Source: Patiria miniata (lineage: Eukaryota > Echinodermata > Asteroidea > Valvatida > Asterinidae). From it: a DNA stretch of 64,000 bases. The stretch is taken from positions 2,170,001-2,234,000 of the forward strand of contig NW_024037051.1 of the NCBI RefSeq assembly GCF_015706575.1, given 5' to 3'. The translations under genes were made by a program, and so were the position numbers. The notes beneath the pieces were generated by a model that worked only from the letters and a program-made list of their open reading frames with translations, was not told where the DNA came from and did not search any database. Below, piece by piece: positions 1 to 11,585 of this stretch; the first letter of the stretch is position 1, and each line of letters opens with the position of its first letter.

Positions 1-370
1 ATATTATTTTTTCAAACAAGGACCTTTTTCTCTATATATGTTGTTTGGTAGGTGGTTGCGACATCTAGCGTCAAGTTTCGTGACATTTGACGCATCGGTT
101 CTTATTTTAGGTCAAAAAAGCAAAATTTCAATATTATGCTTTGGCGATGGGTCCAATGCCCTCATTTATCACTTTTGCACATAAAATATTATTTTTTCAA
201 ACAAGGACCTTTTTCTCAATATATGTTGTTTGGGAGGTGGTTGCGACATCTAGCGTCAAGTTTCGTGACATTTGACGCATCGGTTCTCATTTTAGGTCAA
301 AAAAGCAAAATTTCAATATTATGCTTTGGCGATGGGTCCAATGCCCTTATTTATCATTTTTCACGTAAGT
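1..370. repeat. Tandem repeat, about 185-bp unit
   Basis: Two consecutive, nearly identical units start at 1 and about 186 (both begin ATATTATTTTTTCAAAC). The array begins at the window edge, so it probably continues to the left. It lies upstream of the first visible XDH exon, presumably in an intron. The short frames through it are chance frames. Confidence 0.85.
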
Positions 371-894
371 AGAAATAGTAACTGTTAAAATATATATGTA
401 TTACTGAAAGTTTTCAAACACTCCGTGACCATGCACAAAAATATGTACAGGCATCAAACAACACACGAATATTACCCGGTATGCAGAACCATACACACTT
501 GTTGTTGATACACCCATGAGTACACCTCAGTGACTTTTTTGAAATCACAGCACAATAGGATTTCTTCAGACTGGCTGGTAAGGTACACACGATGCAGGAT
601 GTGTGAGCCTTCTGTGGACTAAGCCGGGTCCACACAAGGTTTCCCCCTTTCGAGAAAACAGGTTTAGAGGCATTTTTGGGTTAGGGTTATCAGTCGCAAA
701 ATGAAGCGAACTCTCAAAGAAATCATGACTAAAAAGATGGGTTCAAAAAATAATTGGGTTGGGTGGGAGTAAAATAAGGTGTTTTTTTTGCTCCGGTTTT
801 ACTTAACTACACCAAGACAAAGGAATGTCGACACTAGGTATGTCAGGTGGGCCCACATGTGTTACAGTGTGTTCACGAGTTGCTCATGCAAATT

Positions 895-1410
895 AGGCAT
901 TTGCTTTTGCTGTAATTTTCAGAAATGGATGGAATTGGGGGGTTGGAAATATATAGCAAATATAGTTACACTGACTTTTTTGAGGTTTTGGGTTCGAAAA
1001 TGCTATAAAAACCAAGAAAAACAATCATTTGTAGTCTGGTTCCCTGACTCCATTTAAGAAGAAACAGAGCAGTTTACATACATTGGGGAATTGTAAGGTC
1101 AGGGAACCAGTCTAGCTGGCGTGTACCCGTTCATAGGTGTGTAATCGATTGCAAACAAGTGCGATGGTCAACTGGGGCCAGTATTTGAAAAAAAGCCAGT
1201 TTTTTCTAACGCTGGTCGGCCGATCAGCGTTGGAAATTGATACAAAAATACCACTTTTCTTGAAAATGACAGTAGGCCTATACCAGGTGCCATGATTTTA
1301 CAGGATGCTTTACCCTGTCATTCACTAACAGTCAAGCAAGGTATTTCAAAATGATTTGGTAGTTTAATTTTTTGATGTTTGCAAATGTTGTATTTTTCCT
1401 TTAAATACAA
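895..1410 (+). repeat. Dispersed repeat, about 0.5 kb, copy 1
   Basis: This stretch matches 21818-22175 in part (same strand) and 60885-61420 along most of its length (opposite strand). A shortened opposite-strand copy is at 17265-17510. Shared landmarks are TAGTCTGGTTCCCTGAC, a GGTCGGCCGA/CCAGCG inverted core and a CCTGTAAAATCATGG-like end. No coding capacity is seen. It is probably a non-autonomous transposon of unknown class within an XDH intron. Confidence 0.6.
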
Positions 1411-1481
1411 GACATTGTCCATTGCACAGATTTCAAAAAATTCCCATGTTCATGGAATCGATCGCTCTGTCTACTTTTCAG

Positions 1482-1656
1482 AGTCAAGCGCCCAATTCGT
1501 CTCATGCTTGATCGAAATGAAGACATGATGACATCAGGTACACGACACCCGTACCTAGCTCGTTACAAAGTAGGAGTAACAAGCTACGGCCAACTGAGGG
1601 CGCTGGAGATCGATATGTACTCCAACGCTGGGAGTACCTACGACTTTTCAGTCAAT
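1482..1656 (+). CDS. XDH: XDH exon a
   Basis: Acceptor CTTTTCAG ends at 1481 and donor GTAAGA starts at 1657. The exon enters in phase with one base of a split codon and encodes [13 protein letters not shown] ... YDFSVN. It is the most upstream XDH exon I can recognise in the window. Confidence 0.9.
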
Positions 1657-4600
1657 GTAAGACTAGATCATAGTTTTGTGACGGTTGTACACATGTCGTT
1701 AAAGATTTTTGTTTTAACGATGGCGTGTTATAAAATACAACACATTCTTTATGCGGGAAGAATATGCGGGAAGAATTCCATACTAGTTAGGCCACCACTT
1801 ACCTGCCGCCGAACACATCAATTTTCACCTCACCTTGTGATTTTACCCAAGACAAATCCAGGAAGCTCCGGCAATGTGAACTTAATATTTAGGAAACATA
1901 TGGGGTTTTTTTAGCACAATTTGGATGCACACGTCGTGCAGAACTAAGTTGGAGGCACCCGGCCATAGTGATTGACGTGTCCGGAAGACTAGTGGCACGT
2001 TACACATCGACAACGCATGAGCCGGCCAAGCTGGATATTTAATTTCTCGTGAATATTTAGTTTATCATTCAATATTCATTGGTCTTATTTTAATGGATAC
2101 TTTAAATACGTCCAAATACGTTTTTTTATCGATTCGTGAACATCCTTTACAGTTTTTGGATGGCATGATTTTTTTTTTGTAAACTTAATTAGCCTACGAC
2201 GGTCACATCTTTGTCCTAAACGATGTTTATTCAGCACACAAATAAAGTCTGAAATTATTGATTACTTTCAGGTTTTGGAAAGGACAATGTTCCACATGGA
2301 CAACTGCTATAAATGCCCCAATGTCAGCGTGAATGGAATCCTCTGCCGTACCAATCTGGCATCCAACACGGGATTCCGGGGGTTCGGAAGCCCCCAGGCC
2401 ATGCTGGTGGCGGAGACGATCATGTCAGATATCGCCTTGAAATGTGGACTGACGCAGATCAAGGTATAAGAAATAAAACATGTGCGCATCAAACCATAGA
2501 GTATAGGATGTAGCGATACATCGCGATGCGGTATCGCGATACGAAAATAATGTATCGTGATACTTGGCTCTGACTCAACTTATAGACAAAAGAATGACAA
2601 CACATTTTGTGATGTAATGATAAGCATAAAAAAAAGGAGCTGTAGCAGCGTATCTGCCATTTACATCCAAAAGAAAATCTCAGGCGTGTGGACAACCCGA
2701 GTGTATATACGTGAGTCTAAAGAAAGTGCCCGAATTAGAGAAAAAATGTTCAAAGAATATGTGGCTCGCTTCATTTCACACAAGAAAACACAGGCATAAA
2801 GTACATATCGTATTCACTAATGTAACTAAAATTTCACGTAATTTGCATACTCTATTCCTATCAGATACCCTATTTAAATATCATATTCAATCCGTTCAAA
2901 GAATCACCATTTAAACGCACTGACCCTAAAACCTGTCTCGTCCAAACAAAAAACCCAAACTATTTTGTGTTTTGACTATTTGGAACAACAAAGAAAATGA
3001 CACAGAATACTGTTTCAACAACTGTAGTACACAATATCTTTATTAACAACACTGGTTAGGCAAAAAATAGGATTTATAAAATCCACTTTTGTTGAAGATG
3101 GGCCTTCAAAAGGACTTTGTTGAATATTTTTAGCTTTTAAACTGAGGGTTTATCGGTAGTGATGTTTGAAGACAATTGTGACGACGATTCTTGAAATCGC
3201 ATTTTTGGACGAGACGGGTTTTAGGGTCATTGTGTTTAAATGGTGATATTCTTTGAACGGATTGAGCAATTTCATTTTTTTTTTCTGAAAGTAGCTTATG
3301 AATTTGGCTATCCAGTCATTATTAATTTTGGTGCTACGTATGTTTTTTTTTTAAATATGAAATGTAATTTTTGAGGTTTGGGTTTCGCTTTTTTTTTACT
3401 CACCCTGTATACTTGTAGGTGCGAGACATCAACTTTTACCAGGAGGGGGACCTGACGCATTATGGCCAGGAGTTGAAATATTGGAATCTAGAGCGATGTT
3501 GGGATGAGTGCCTCACGAAAGGTGACTACGACAATCGGAGACGCGAAGTGGATCAGTATAACAGGTAAAGAAGCAAATGAGTCAAGGACAAACAGGTGAA
3601 GAAGACGGCTATAGACTAAAACACATCATAATTATGTCCAGTTACGAATCTAGTTGGGATAAAAATGTTCGGGAAAAGAACTTCAATAGCACGCCTGGAA
3701 GAACAGCACGCGAGAAAACCTCCATAATACCAAAACTGGACATGTAGGCCTATACCAATGATATACCGATTGAAATTAACCACACAACTTCTTTTAAAAA
3801 CGAAGTTCAAGAAAGATCTTGATTGGACACCTTTGGAAGAAAGAAGAAAACAGCATCGCATCTTTTGCTTTTATAAACTCCTGAATGGACTAATGGACAT
3901 TGACTACACCAAATACATTACCCCCAAAACTTGAAGATCACAACGAGGACACAATAGACAGTTCCAAATCCACTAGGCTAGGACCGACACAATTGCCTCT
4001 TCATTTTTCCTAAGAACACTTGAAAAATTGGAATGACCTCCCGGGCTCAACGGTGGCGCTTACCAACCCAGACTCCTTTAAGAAAGCTCTTAGTGACAAA
4101 ACCTAATCTAGCCCACTCTCACTACACCACACCTCCAGTTTAAATTCCCTATAGATGGAATATTTCGGAGGACCACAAACCAAGTACCAAGTCTGCTGAT
4201 GAAGATTCAATGTGTTTTACAGCTTTTTCAATTTTGCTGATTACCATTGTTGCCGATTATGATTATTTTGTGGGGCACTGTGTGCATACATTGTCCAAAC
4301 GAAATTTGCATGGAACGTACCGCGAAGAAATGGTAGTACCACTGCCTTCATGATAACTTAATGCTTTGTTCACAGTAAGAATCGATGGAGGAAGCGTGGT
4401 CTTGCTGTCACACCCACCAAGTTTGGTATTTCCTTCAACCAGAACTACCGTAATCAGGTATGAATACAAATTCAGTTTACGTTTCATATCCTAGTCCGCA
4501 TCTTACCAATATAAAATTTGTTGAAGACTTCATAAGTACACATATGGGCCTAATTCACGAGTTGGCCATTTTGGTCGAGTTCCCTGAAAGTATGTCATAA

Positions 4601-7248
4601 ATTGTTAACTGTTGAATGGGATGGCGCCAGACTATTTATGCAGGCATAATGCAGCCTTATTTTACTGTCATTTTTTTTTTTAATCTGGCTTTAAACATAA
4701 GGGAACGTTTAATTACAGATTTGGAATTATTCATTGAAGCAGACTGGAATTAATTAGTAGTTAACTTGCTTTAATTTCTCTACACAAATTCCAAAAATCA
4801 AGATTTTACCTCACTGTCAATTCGTGGCCGACTCGTGAATAAGGCCCACACAAGACAGTGCTATCAGTGTGCATAGTTTTGCACGTCACTGTACTTATGT
4901 GACTCTTTTCAATACCGGACCACTTCCGTATCATCCAATAGGCTGGTGCGTTGGTGCACATCTACAACGATGGTTCAGTACTGGTTTCCCATGGAGGTAC
5001 CGAGATGGGTCAAGGGTTGCACACCAAGATGATCCAAGTAGCCAGCAGGACGCTGAGGATTCCTCAGGAGAAGATTCACGTCAGCGAGACCAGCACGAGC
5101 AGCGTGCCGAACACCTCCAACACGGCAGCAAGCTTCAGCTCCGATCTCAACGGGATGGCCGTCAAGGAGGCCTGTGAAACTCTCTTGCACCGACTGGAAC
5201 CCTTCATCCAGGACAATCCCAAAGGTACCTGGGAGAGCTGGGTCGACGCCGCGTACAAAGACCGCATCAGTCTGTCATCTACTGGATTGGGCAAGGCGCG
5301 TGATGTACACTTCAACTGGGAGACATGCGAAGGAGAACCTTACGCCTACTTCGTGTACGGTGTGGCGGTCTCTGAAGTAGAGATTGACTGCTTGACTGGG
5401 GATCACCAGGTGCTACGGACCGACATCGTCATGGATGTGGGTGACAGTCTCAACCCGGCAATCGATGTGGGACAGGTAATTCTTTAAAGTCAAAGTGAGA
5501 TTGCCTTCAGGGTTGCGAATATACTGACTATGAAAGACAATCGCATTGAGGGTGACACAAATGACAGTTGAGACATTAGAGACAATCAAAATATGAAGAC
5601 AAGGATGATAGTGGTTGCCACTTGAAATATAAAATGACGTCAATTAATACCAACGACATTTGAAATGATGGTAACAATGACGACGAATCATCTTTTTCCT
5701 GATTGGTATTGAACTAGAAATTGTTCTCCGAATTGCTTTTTTAGATCGAAGGTGGTTTCGTCCAGGGCTATGGCCTGTTTGTCCTAGAGGACTATCGGGT
5801 CAGTCCGTCTGGTCAGCTGCTGACCACTGGTCCTGGATTCTACAAGATTCCCAGCTTTGGTGACATACCGGCCGAGTTCAATGTCAGTCTGTTGACTAGG
5901 GCTCCTAACCCATTCGCCATCTGCTCATCAAAGGTAAGCTTAATACTTAAATGTAGCGTGAACCAACTTAGGACTATATGGTCACCCTATAGCCAGACGC
6001 CGACAAGGGAAACTCGGCACAGTTTTCCACACTCAAAAATGTTGTGTTAATCCCGAGTCAGCACAACTCAGTCAATGCAGCTGTCTTCAACAAAATCCGA
6101 AACAGAATACAAAGAGTTAACAAACTATTGACATTGTAGGCCTATAACTCTCCCAAACCCTATCTTGGCTTCGGCCCAATCCCCCTGAATTGAACAAAGA
6201 AACAAACGGAAGCAGCCTACTCAAATAACCTTTTTCTGGATGCGCGCTGCTGGCCATTGTGAAAACTAGGTCAGCGCATCATGCACATGCATGTCAATCT
6301 ATAGTGGATGGAATCCGGCAACCATTGAAGGGGCATCTATTATAGAAGTCACAGCGTGCCCATATTGGTCAATAGCAATACCTTTTATACCAACGCTGCC
6401 AATGAAAAAAAAGGAAAGACGATGCTATCCAAAGTGTCCGTAACATTAACAGTGTAAGGCATGTTTCAGAGTTTGTGATTTTTCTCACCAAGCAATTTCA
6501 GAGATCTAACGAGACCTCGTAAAAATTGATAAAGAGTGAACTAAGAAGCAAGACCCTGTGTATGTTCCGATTGACCATTCCGCCGGATTCGGTCATAAAC
6601 TCAACCCACCTCGGGTTTCCGTACTTCTCTTAAAGTGCACGTGACCGAGTTTGACTGAACTAGGTCACCTGACCAAAAGTCGTTGTCCAATTGGTCAGTT
6701 TGCACTGTTTGATTTACAGACAGAAAGGGTCCACGATGGGTACCAGTCTATTTTAAATATTATGGAACCGTGAAAGAAACTTCATTGAAATGGAGGGGCA
6801 TCTGCTTTTTTTTTCTCGCAGGCTGTGGGAGAACCTCCCTTGTTTCTCGCAGCTTCCATCTTCTTCGCCATCAAGGATGCCGTTCAATCAGCCAGGGAGG
6901 ATGCTGGCATCCCTCGAGCATTCCGTCTAGACAGCCCAGCCACGGCAGAGAGAATCCGCATGGCATGCCAAGACCAGTTCACTAAACAGGTAGAATATTT
7001 GTTTCGATTGACAAACAAGAGTCAGTAGTTTAACCGGATATTTTAATGCAAGGTATAGGGGCTCTTCCACTGTGATTAACATTAACCTTTTTTCCTGGTG
7101 GTAATAAAAAAGCCGATTCACTGAAGTGGAATCTTCATCTGGCGCTACACCTGCTACTGTTTTAAAAAAGAAAACCTTTTTTTTTCTCACTCAGGTTCCT
7201 CCATTGCCAGAGTCCAGGACTTTCAAGCCATTCTTCGTGCGTCCCTAG
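1482..7248 (+). CDS. XDH: Xanthine dehydrogenase, C-terminal molybdenum domain (3' part of gene)
   Basis: Eight coding exons are visible: 1482-1656, 2272-2463, 3419-3564, 4376-4457, 4942-5475, 5745-5933, 6822-6989 and 7195-7248 (TAG stop). All have AG acceptors and GT donors, and the phases join without a break into about 512 residues. These correspond to the last 40% of animal XDH (family length about 1,330 aa). XDH is a cytosolic Mo-pterin/Fe-S/FAD enzyme that oxidises hypoxanthine to xanthine and xanthine to urate. Visible motifs are [52 protein letters not shown] and [13 protein letters not shown]. In bovine numbering Arg880 (exon 2272, ERTMFH), Phe914, Phe1009 and catalytic Glu1261 (GEPP) are kept. 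Arg880 favours XDH over aldehyde oxidase. Thr1010 appears as Asn. The Fe-S, FAD and N-terminal Mo parts would lie left of the window. The gene looks intact here. Confidence 0.93.
2272..2463 (+). CDS. XDH: XDH exon b (Arg880 and Phe914 equivalents)
   Basis: Acceptor TTACTTTCAG, donor GTATAA, phase 0 on both sides. It encodes [14 protein letters not shown] through FRGFGSPQ to GLTQIK, including the substrate-site Arg (ERTM) and Phe (RGF). Confidence 0.92.
2505..2565. repeat. Palindrome-rich TATCGCGATA segment
   Basis: Within the intron, ATCGCGAT-type palindromes recur three times in about 50 bases (CGATACATCGCGATGCGG and neighbours). It resembles the terminus of a degraded DNA transposon, class unknown. 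Confidence 0.4.
2888..3266. repeat. Inverted repeat in XDH intron
   Basis: The arm at about 2888-2946 (CAATCCGTTCAAAGAATCAC ...) is the reverse complement of about 3204-3266, with some mismatches, around a loop of about 255 bases. It looks like a fold-back or terminal-inverted-repeat element. The rest of this intron (2464-3418) has no coding signal. Confidence 0.7.
3379..3412 (+). repeat. Lone terminus of the TA-flanked fold-back family
   Basis: TTTGGGTTTCG, a T tract and ACTCACCCTG match the right end of the complete element at 26037-26538. No left end is seen nearby. It sits directly before the acceptor of the exon starting at 3419 and supplies its pyrimidine tract. Confidence 0.7.
3419..3564 (+). 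CDS. XDH: XDH exon c
   Basis: Acceptor TATACTTGTAG, donor GTAAAG. It encodes [17 protein letters not shown] ... VDQYN and ends two bases into a codon. Its 3' splice-site region is made from a transposon end (see 3379-3412). Confidence 0.9.
3640..4110 (+). pseudogene. Degraded 3' end of a non-LTR retrotransposon ORF2
   Basis: Broken frames read [20 protein letters not shown], then [22 protein letters not shown] and NPDSFKKAL. This is the usual C-terminal tail of CR1/L2/jockey-type reverse transcriptase polyproteins. Several frame changes and stops are needed. It lies in the XDH intron 3565-4375 on the gene strand and is a dead fragment. Confidence 0.65.
4376..4457 (+). CDS. XDH: XDH exon d (Phe1009 equivalent)
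   Basis: An 82-base exon with acceptor TTCACAG and donor GTATGA. It encodes [20 protein letters not shown] and continues to NQNYRNQ. The residue after the substrate-site Phe is Asn, where mammalian XDH has Thr. Confidence 0.9.
4942..5475 (+). CDS. XDH: XDH exon e
   Basis: The longest exon (178 codons, phase 0 to phase 0) runs from [12 protein letters not shown] to NPAIDVGQ. It carries [11 protein letters not shown], the [16 protein letters not shown] loop, [12 protein letters not shown] and RTDIVMDVG. Confidence 0.95.
5745..5933 (+). CDS. XDH: XDH exon f
   Basis: 63 codons, acceptor TTTTTTAG, donor GTAAGC. It encodes [17 protein letters not shown], then [18 protein letters not shown] and ends at CSSK. 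Confidence 0.93.
5934..6821 (+). other. XDH intron without recognisable content
   Basis: I see no exon, repeat end or RNA gene here. It contains ordinary AT-rich intron sequence and ends in a T-rich tract and CTCGCAG. Confidence 0.6.
6822..6989 (+). CDS. XDH: XDH exon g (catalytic Glu)
   Basis: 56 codons starting [20 protein letters not shown]. The Glu of GEPP is the catalytic base (Glu1261 in the bovine enzyme). It continues [20 protein letters not shown]. Confidence 0.95.
7195..7248 (+). CDS. XDH: XDH last coding exon
   Basis: 18 codons including the TAG stop at 7246-7248, preceded by a long pyrimidine tract and CTCACTCAG. It encodes [17 protein letters not shown], the expected XDH C-terminus ending near KPW/KPF. 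Confidence 0.9.
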   Translation, partial: VPPLPESRTFKPFFVRP

Positions 7249-8340
7249 ATGCAGCAGACAAATGCCGAGTGACTTTGGGAAGGGTGCCGTGTGCTGCCCT
7301 CAATTTTGAGAAAATCTTTGTCTTCCGGTTAAATTTAAAGTACCTGTCACTAAAAATGTTAACATTACATAAATCTTAAAGGCACGTAAAGGAACTTGGT
7401 AATTACCTGAAATCGGACTCACCAAGGAACTTGGTAATTACCTAAAAATGGACTTACCAATTTAATTAGAAAAAACCTTGCTAAAGGTAAAGATGGGTAT
7501 GGTGCCATATTCTGTCAAACATGGTATCGTTCAAAAAGGAAACAATCATTAGAAGGCAGCTTTAAAAAGTGTGCCCAAGGGCACATATTTTACATGCATC
7601 AATAACGGAATCCAGTTACGAGCCCCCCCCCCCCCCCCCTCCTAAATGGTGCACATGCAGTGGCGGATCCAGGGTTGCGGAGGGGCCGCCAAACCCCCCA
7701 AACCCCGGTAGTGACCGAACTTTTCTCAAATAAAGCAAAATATCAAATGTGATTTTTTTTTCATACCTATAGTGTTGACATTCCTTTGTTTTCGTGTAGT
7801 TAAGCAAAACCTGTGAAAAAAATCAGTTTACTCACACTTGGAAAACTCTTTCAACACATTTTTCCCCCTACGATTCCCTTTAGTGTTGCTCTTTATTTTG
7901 ATACAGAAAAAATGCCTCTAACCCTGTTTTCCCAGAGAGGGGGAAACCTGTGTGGACGCGGGCAAGTCCACACAAAGTCGCTGCTACCTGGCTTATGTGG
8001 ACCTCTTTTGTTCGGAAGTCCACACAGTGAATGTAATGCTTGTACAGCCTCAGCCCCGGCAGTAACCTGTCTGGTTCCGGCCTTGACATGCACGTTTCCA
8101 CTGTTTTCTAAAAATGTATACTATCCGCTGAGGTGAGAAAATTTGTAGATTCATATGAAAAAAATGCACAAAAAACAAACAAACAATGAACCTATAATGT
8201 ACATTTAATACTATTTTTTCCAGTAGAGTTATTGTTAGACCACCCTTTTGAAGACATAACAGTCTCGTGTGTTTACAAGACAGTATTTCTATACGATTAA
8301 AACACTACTTTCTGTCAAATTAAGGAAGGCAGAAAATTAT
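7249..8340. other. Spacer downstream of XDH
   Basis: It holds a duplicated AACTTGGTAATTACCT (about 7394 and 7429), a C tract at 7623-7639, the transposon-like end at 7658, and an AATAAA at 7729-7734 that could serve XDH but lies in repeated DNA. No gene is recognised; short frames on both strands look accidental. Confidence 0.5.
7658..7700 (+). repeat. hAT-like terminus (CAGTGGCGGATCC)
   Basis: CAGTGGCGGATCCAGG resembles the ends of the complete element at 62109-62493 (CAGTGGCGTCGCCAGG). No partner end was found, so this is an isolated or decayed terminus. Confidence 0.4.
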
Positions 8341-10084
8341 AATTAATTTTAAAGGAGGAGTTATCGAATCGTATCATGATACGTCGTGGCTGACCACAAC
8401 GAATTGCGTAAAATCATCATGAACTCAAACAATAAATCTTGTATGATAGATCCACTTCCCACATGGCTTCTTAAGCAAAACCTGTGCACGATTGCTCCAG
8501 CCATCCAATCCATTGTCAACACATCACTGTCTACAGGAATCTTCCCAGAAACTCTCAAACATGCGGTAGTCTCACCACTACTGAAAAGTACTTCCTTGGA
8601 CAAGGACGTTTTGAAAAACTACAGACCAGTATCTAATATTGCTGTTCTTTCTAAAGTAATTGAGAAAGCTGTTTTAAAACGTGTCACTGAACATATTGAG
8701 AATAATAACTTGTATTGTAAATTTCAATCAGCCTACAGGTCTGGCCATAGCACCGAGACAGCTTTGTTGAGGGTCAAAAGTGATATTATGCATGCTATTG
8801 ACAATCAACAGGCTGTCCTGGTGGTGTTGCTAGACCTGTCAGCTGCGTTTGACACTATCGATCACAGTATTTTGTTGGGCAGATTGTCAGATGTCTTTGG
8901 ATTTAGTAAGAATGTCATTAACTGGTTTAAGACTTACGTTACAAACAGAACGTGTATGGTTAAGATAGCTAATGGTTACTCTGGTTCCAGATTGCTTACC
9001 TATGGTTTACCTCAAGGTTCCTGTGTTGGACCGCAGCTATTTTCCTTGTATATTTACCCATTGTCAGACATAATCGGACAACACCCGAGTGTCAGTTTTC
9101 ATTTTTATGCTGACGACATTCAACTGTATGTTTGCACTGATCCCCGAAAGCCTGGTGATATAGAGCAATCTCTCACCGTTTTAACAACCTGTATCTCGGA
9201 CATCAACAAGTGGATGTGCCAAAACATGCTTCTCCTCAACCATGCAAAAACGGAATTGTTTGTCGCTGCACAACCAAGAATAAGTCAACTGTTACCCGCA
9301 GTCTCTCTCACGCTTGAAGATACCATAATCAAACCATCCCCTACTATAAGGAATTTGGGTGTTGTGTTCGATTCTGCCATGAGTATGTCTCAACATATTT
9401 CCACACTTTGTAAAACGGTCAATTTTCATCTTAGGAGCTTGTCTCGCATTCGTAGCCTAATTGATGAAACCACATGCCATCATGTTGTGCGAGCTCTTGT
9501 CACATCTCGATTTGACTATAGCAACTCTCTTCTTCAAGGATTACCCAGCAAAGACATCAAACGCATACAACGACTCCAAAACAGAGCAGCTAGCCAAACT
9601 CATTTTTATGGCAAAAAAGTCAGACCATGTTTCGCCTCTTCTTCAACGACTTCACTGGCTTCCTATCAATGAACGAATCATTTTCAAGTTATTAACAATC
9701 ACTTATAATTGTTTGAGTGACAGTGCTCCGTCTTATCTCACTGAACTCATCACCCCGTACCAGCCGAATCGTACCCTGCGTTCCAGTTCCGATACCAGAA
9801 TCCTCATTAAGCCCAAAACTCGTTCTTCAATCTCAGAAAAAGTTTTTTATGCAGCTGCTCCAAACCTCTGGAATAATCTTCCTTATGAAATCCGTCATGC
9901 CACTTCCCTCACTGATTTCAAAACATTGCTGAAAACACATCTCTTCCAGACTTAATTGCCCCATAGGTTGTTATTATTTCCTTTCATCATTTTGTATTAT
10001 ACACTTTAATTGTTTTCTTGTGTAAAGCGTTGTGATACCAGTTTGTGTAAGAACGCTATATAAGTGCCCTGATTATTATTATTA
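8341..10084 (+). mobile_element. L2/CR1-type non-LTR retrotransposon, 5' truncated
   Basis: The reverse transcriptase frame is followed by a short 3' UTR with GTGTAAAGCGTTGTG and GAACGCTATATAAGTGCCC, ending in an (ATT)n microsatellite at about 10071-10084. That tail is typical of L2-like elements. The endonuclease half is missing, as in 5'-truncated copies. The exact 5' junction and target duplication are unclear. Confidence 0.85.
8386..9955 (+). pseudogene. Reverse transcriptase of the L2/CR1-like element, frameshifted
   Basis: The first frame (8386-9672) carries the reverse transcriptase fingers and palm: KNYRPVSNIAVLSKVIEKA, LDLSAAFDTIDH, GLPQGSCVGPQLF and the catalytic box FYADDIQL (TATGCTGACGAC at 9106-9117). 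Near 9590 the frame shifts by one and continues to 9955 with LQRLHWLPINERIIFKLL and WNNLPYEIRHA, the CR1/L2 tail. Together they give about 520 codons, lacking the N-terminal endonuclease. The catalytic Asp pair is intact, but the frameshift and truncation make the copy inactive. This could instead belong to a neighbouring clade such as Crack or Rex. Confidence 0.88.
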
Positions 10085-10181
10085 AAAGGAAATCACACAT
10101 ATTGTAAGTAAAGATCCATTCCCACACTGTTAAAACTTAGTGAACATATTATTGACCACTCTTTGGATTTGTTGCGATTAA

Positions 10182-11302
10182 TCCCCCCCGGACAATACTT
10201 CTCCGCGGATTTTCTCTTAAACGGTATATGGTATGAACTTTCAATATATATCGACCCTCATCCGAAGTGGTGCATATTACTCTGACGTCATGATTACGTC
10301 AACAGGTGTCAAATTACAAGTGATTTTATCTGAAAAAGTGACCAATTACTTTCACCTAAAACTCTTGAACTAAACAATCAATGATGTTTGTATTCTGTAA
10401 TCAGATAGACCATTAATCGCTAAACATTTTTTGTCGGGTACGTGAACTCGCTTGACCTTTACTTCCGGGTCTACCGGAAGGTCAAAGTTAGGTGAATTCA
10501 AATTGAAGACGTTAGCCTGACATCAAAACAAAGCAACATTTCTTCCAAACGGTTCACGGTCTGAGCACAAAACCTTGTGTGCACTTGTACCAACTCAAAA
10601 GCAGTTCAAGCATTTTACAACAGACACATATATTATGAAAGTGTTTAGTGAGGAATGCCAGACACAAAAAAACAGTGTGATGACGTCATCATCCAAAAGG
10701 GCGCCCCCTAGCGGCACATGAAATATTGTTTCTTTCCTTTACTTTTAAAACCATGGGTTCAAATTTTACCAAATCGACCCTTGATATTCTTTGATTAACC
10801 ACAGATAACTTGGCAAGGTTTCAAATTCATGACGTCATCAGACTGGAAGTTACTTTTATGAGAATTTGCCAACGATCGTATTCTAAATTTAATTCTATCA
10901 TTTGATCCATGTCGTATATCTTAACCCAAATAACGATACCATTACAATGTTCACCTTTTGCTTCCGAACACCGTGACGTCTTCAAACCAGAAGAATACAT
11001 ACACTTATATTTTCAAAATTTTCATACGTTATTTAACTTCACAATGAACATCCACTCCGAACTAAATCAGTATTCACTTCCCGTAGTTTTGACTAATGAC
11101 GTTATCAAGCCAGAAATAACTTGTATGTGTACATGGAATGTTTACTGAAACTTAATTGATTGTCCTGGAAAGGATTTAATTTCCTGATACTTTGTTCTTA
11201 AATAAAAAATATTCATAACTTAACTGGACAGTGTTTCATAAAATAGTTGTCTACCCGACCACTCTGCGTTTGTAACAACAAACGCATATCGCGAATCTCT
11301 AG
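10182..11302 (+). mobile_element. Complete non-autonomous Helitron-like element
   Basis: The 5' end is A|TCCCCCCCGGACAATAC at 10182. The 3' end has CCCGACCACT, a perfect stem-loop GCGTTTGT-AACA-ACAAACGC (11266-11285), a short spacer and CTAG|T at 11299-11302. This matches the rule for Helitrons: TC at the start, hairpin plus CTRR at the end, insertion between A and T with no target duplication. The 1,121-bp body has no frame for a Rep-helicase. Its modules (TTCCGG/CCGGAA hairpin at about 10465, TGACGTCA boxes) match those of the unit at 51851-53298 in the opposite orientation. Classification is inferred from the termini. Confidence 0.65.
11266..11302 (+). other. Helitron-like 3' terminus: stem-loop plus CTAG
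   Basis: An 8-bp perfect stem with a four-base loop is followed 13 bases later by CTAG and a T. The same layout recurs at 11586-11617, 13674-13702, 48280-48319, 49484-49512, 51851-51882, 53359-53392, 55035-55068 and 57841-57868. Confidence 0.65.
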
Positions 11303-11585
11303 TAGATGTTTGTTTTTGATATGACAGTTTTAATACATTGTAACGCATTAAATAGCGGATCAATTTTGAGCTGGATTCATTATGCAGGTATATATCGATG
11401 CACAAAAACCCCCACCAAATACCAGTAATGAGTTGTGATGTATTAAAGTTTTAATTAATTTCCAATTAATCGTAGTACTGCCAAACAAACCAACTGGATT
11501 TATCTGGCTCATGTTTCCAAGTTTGCCGAATAACGCATTACTATGGGGCGAGTCAGAATGATCTGGACCCAAATTAAAGAAAATA

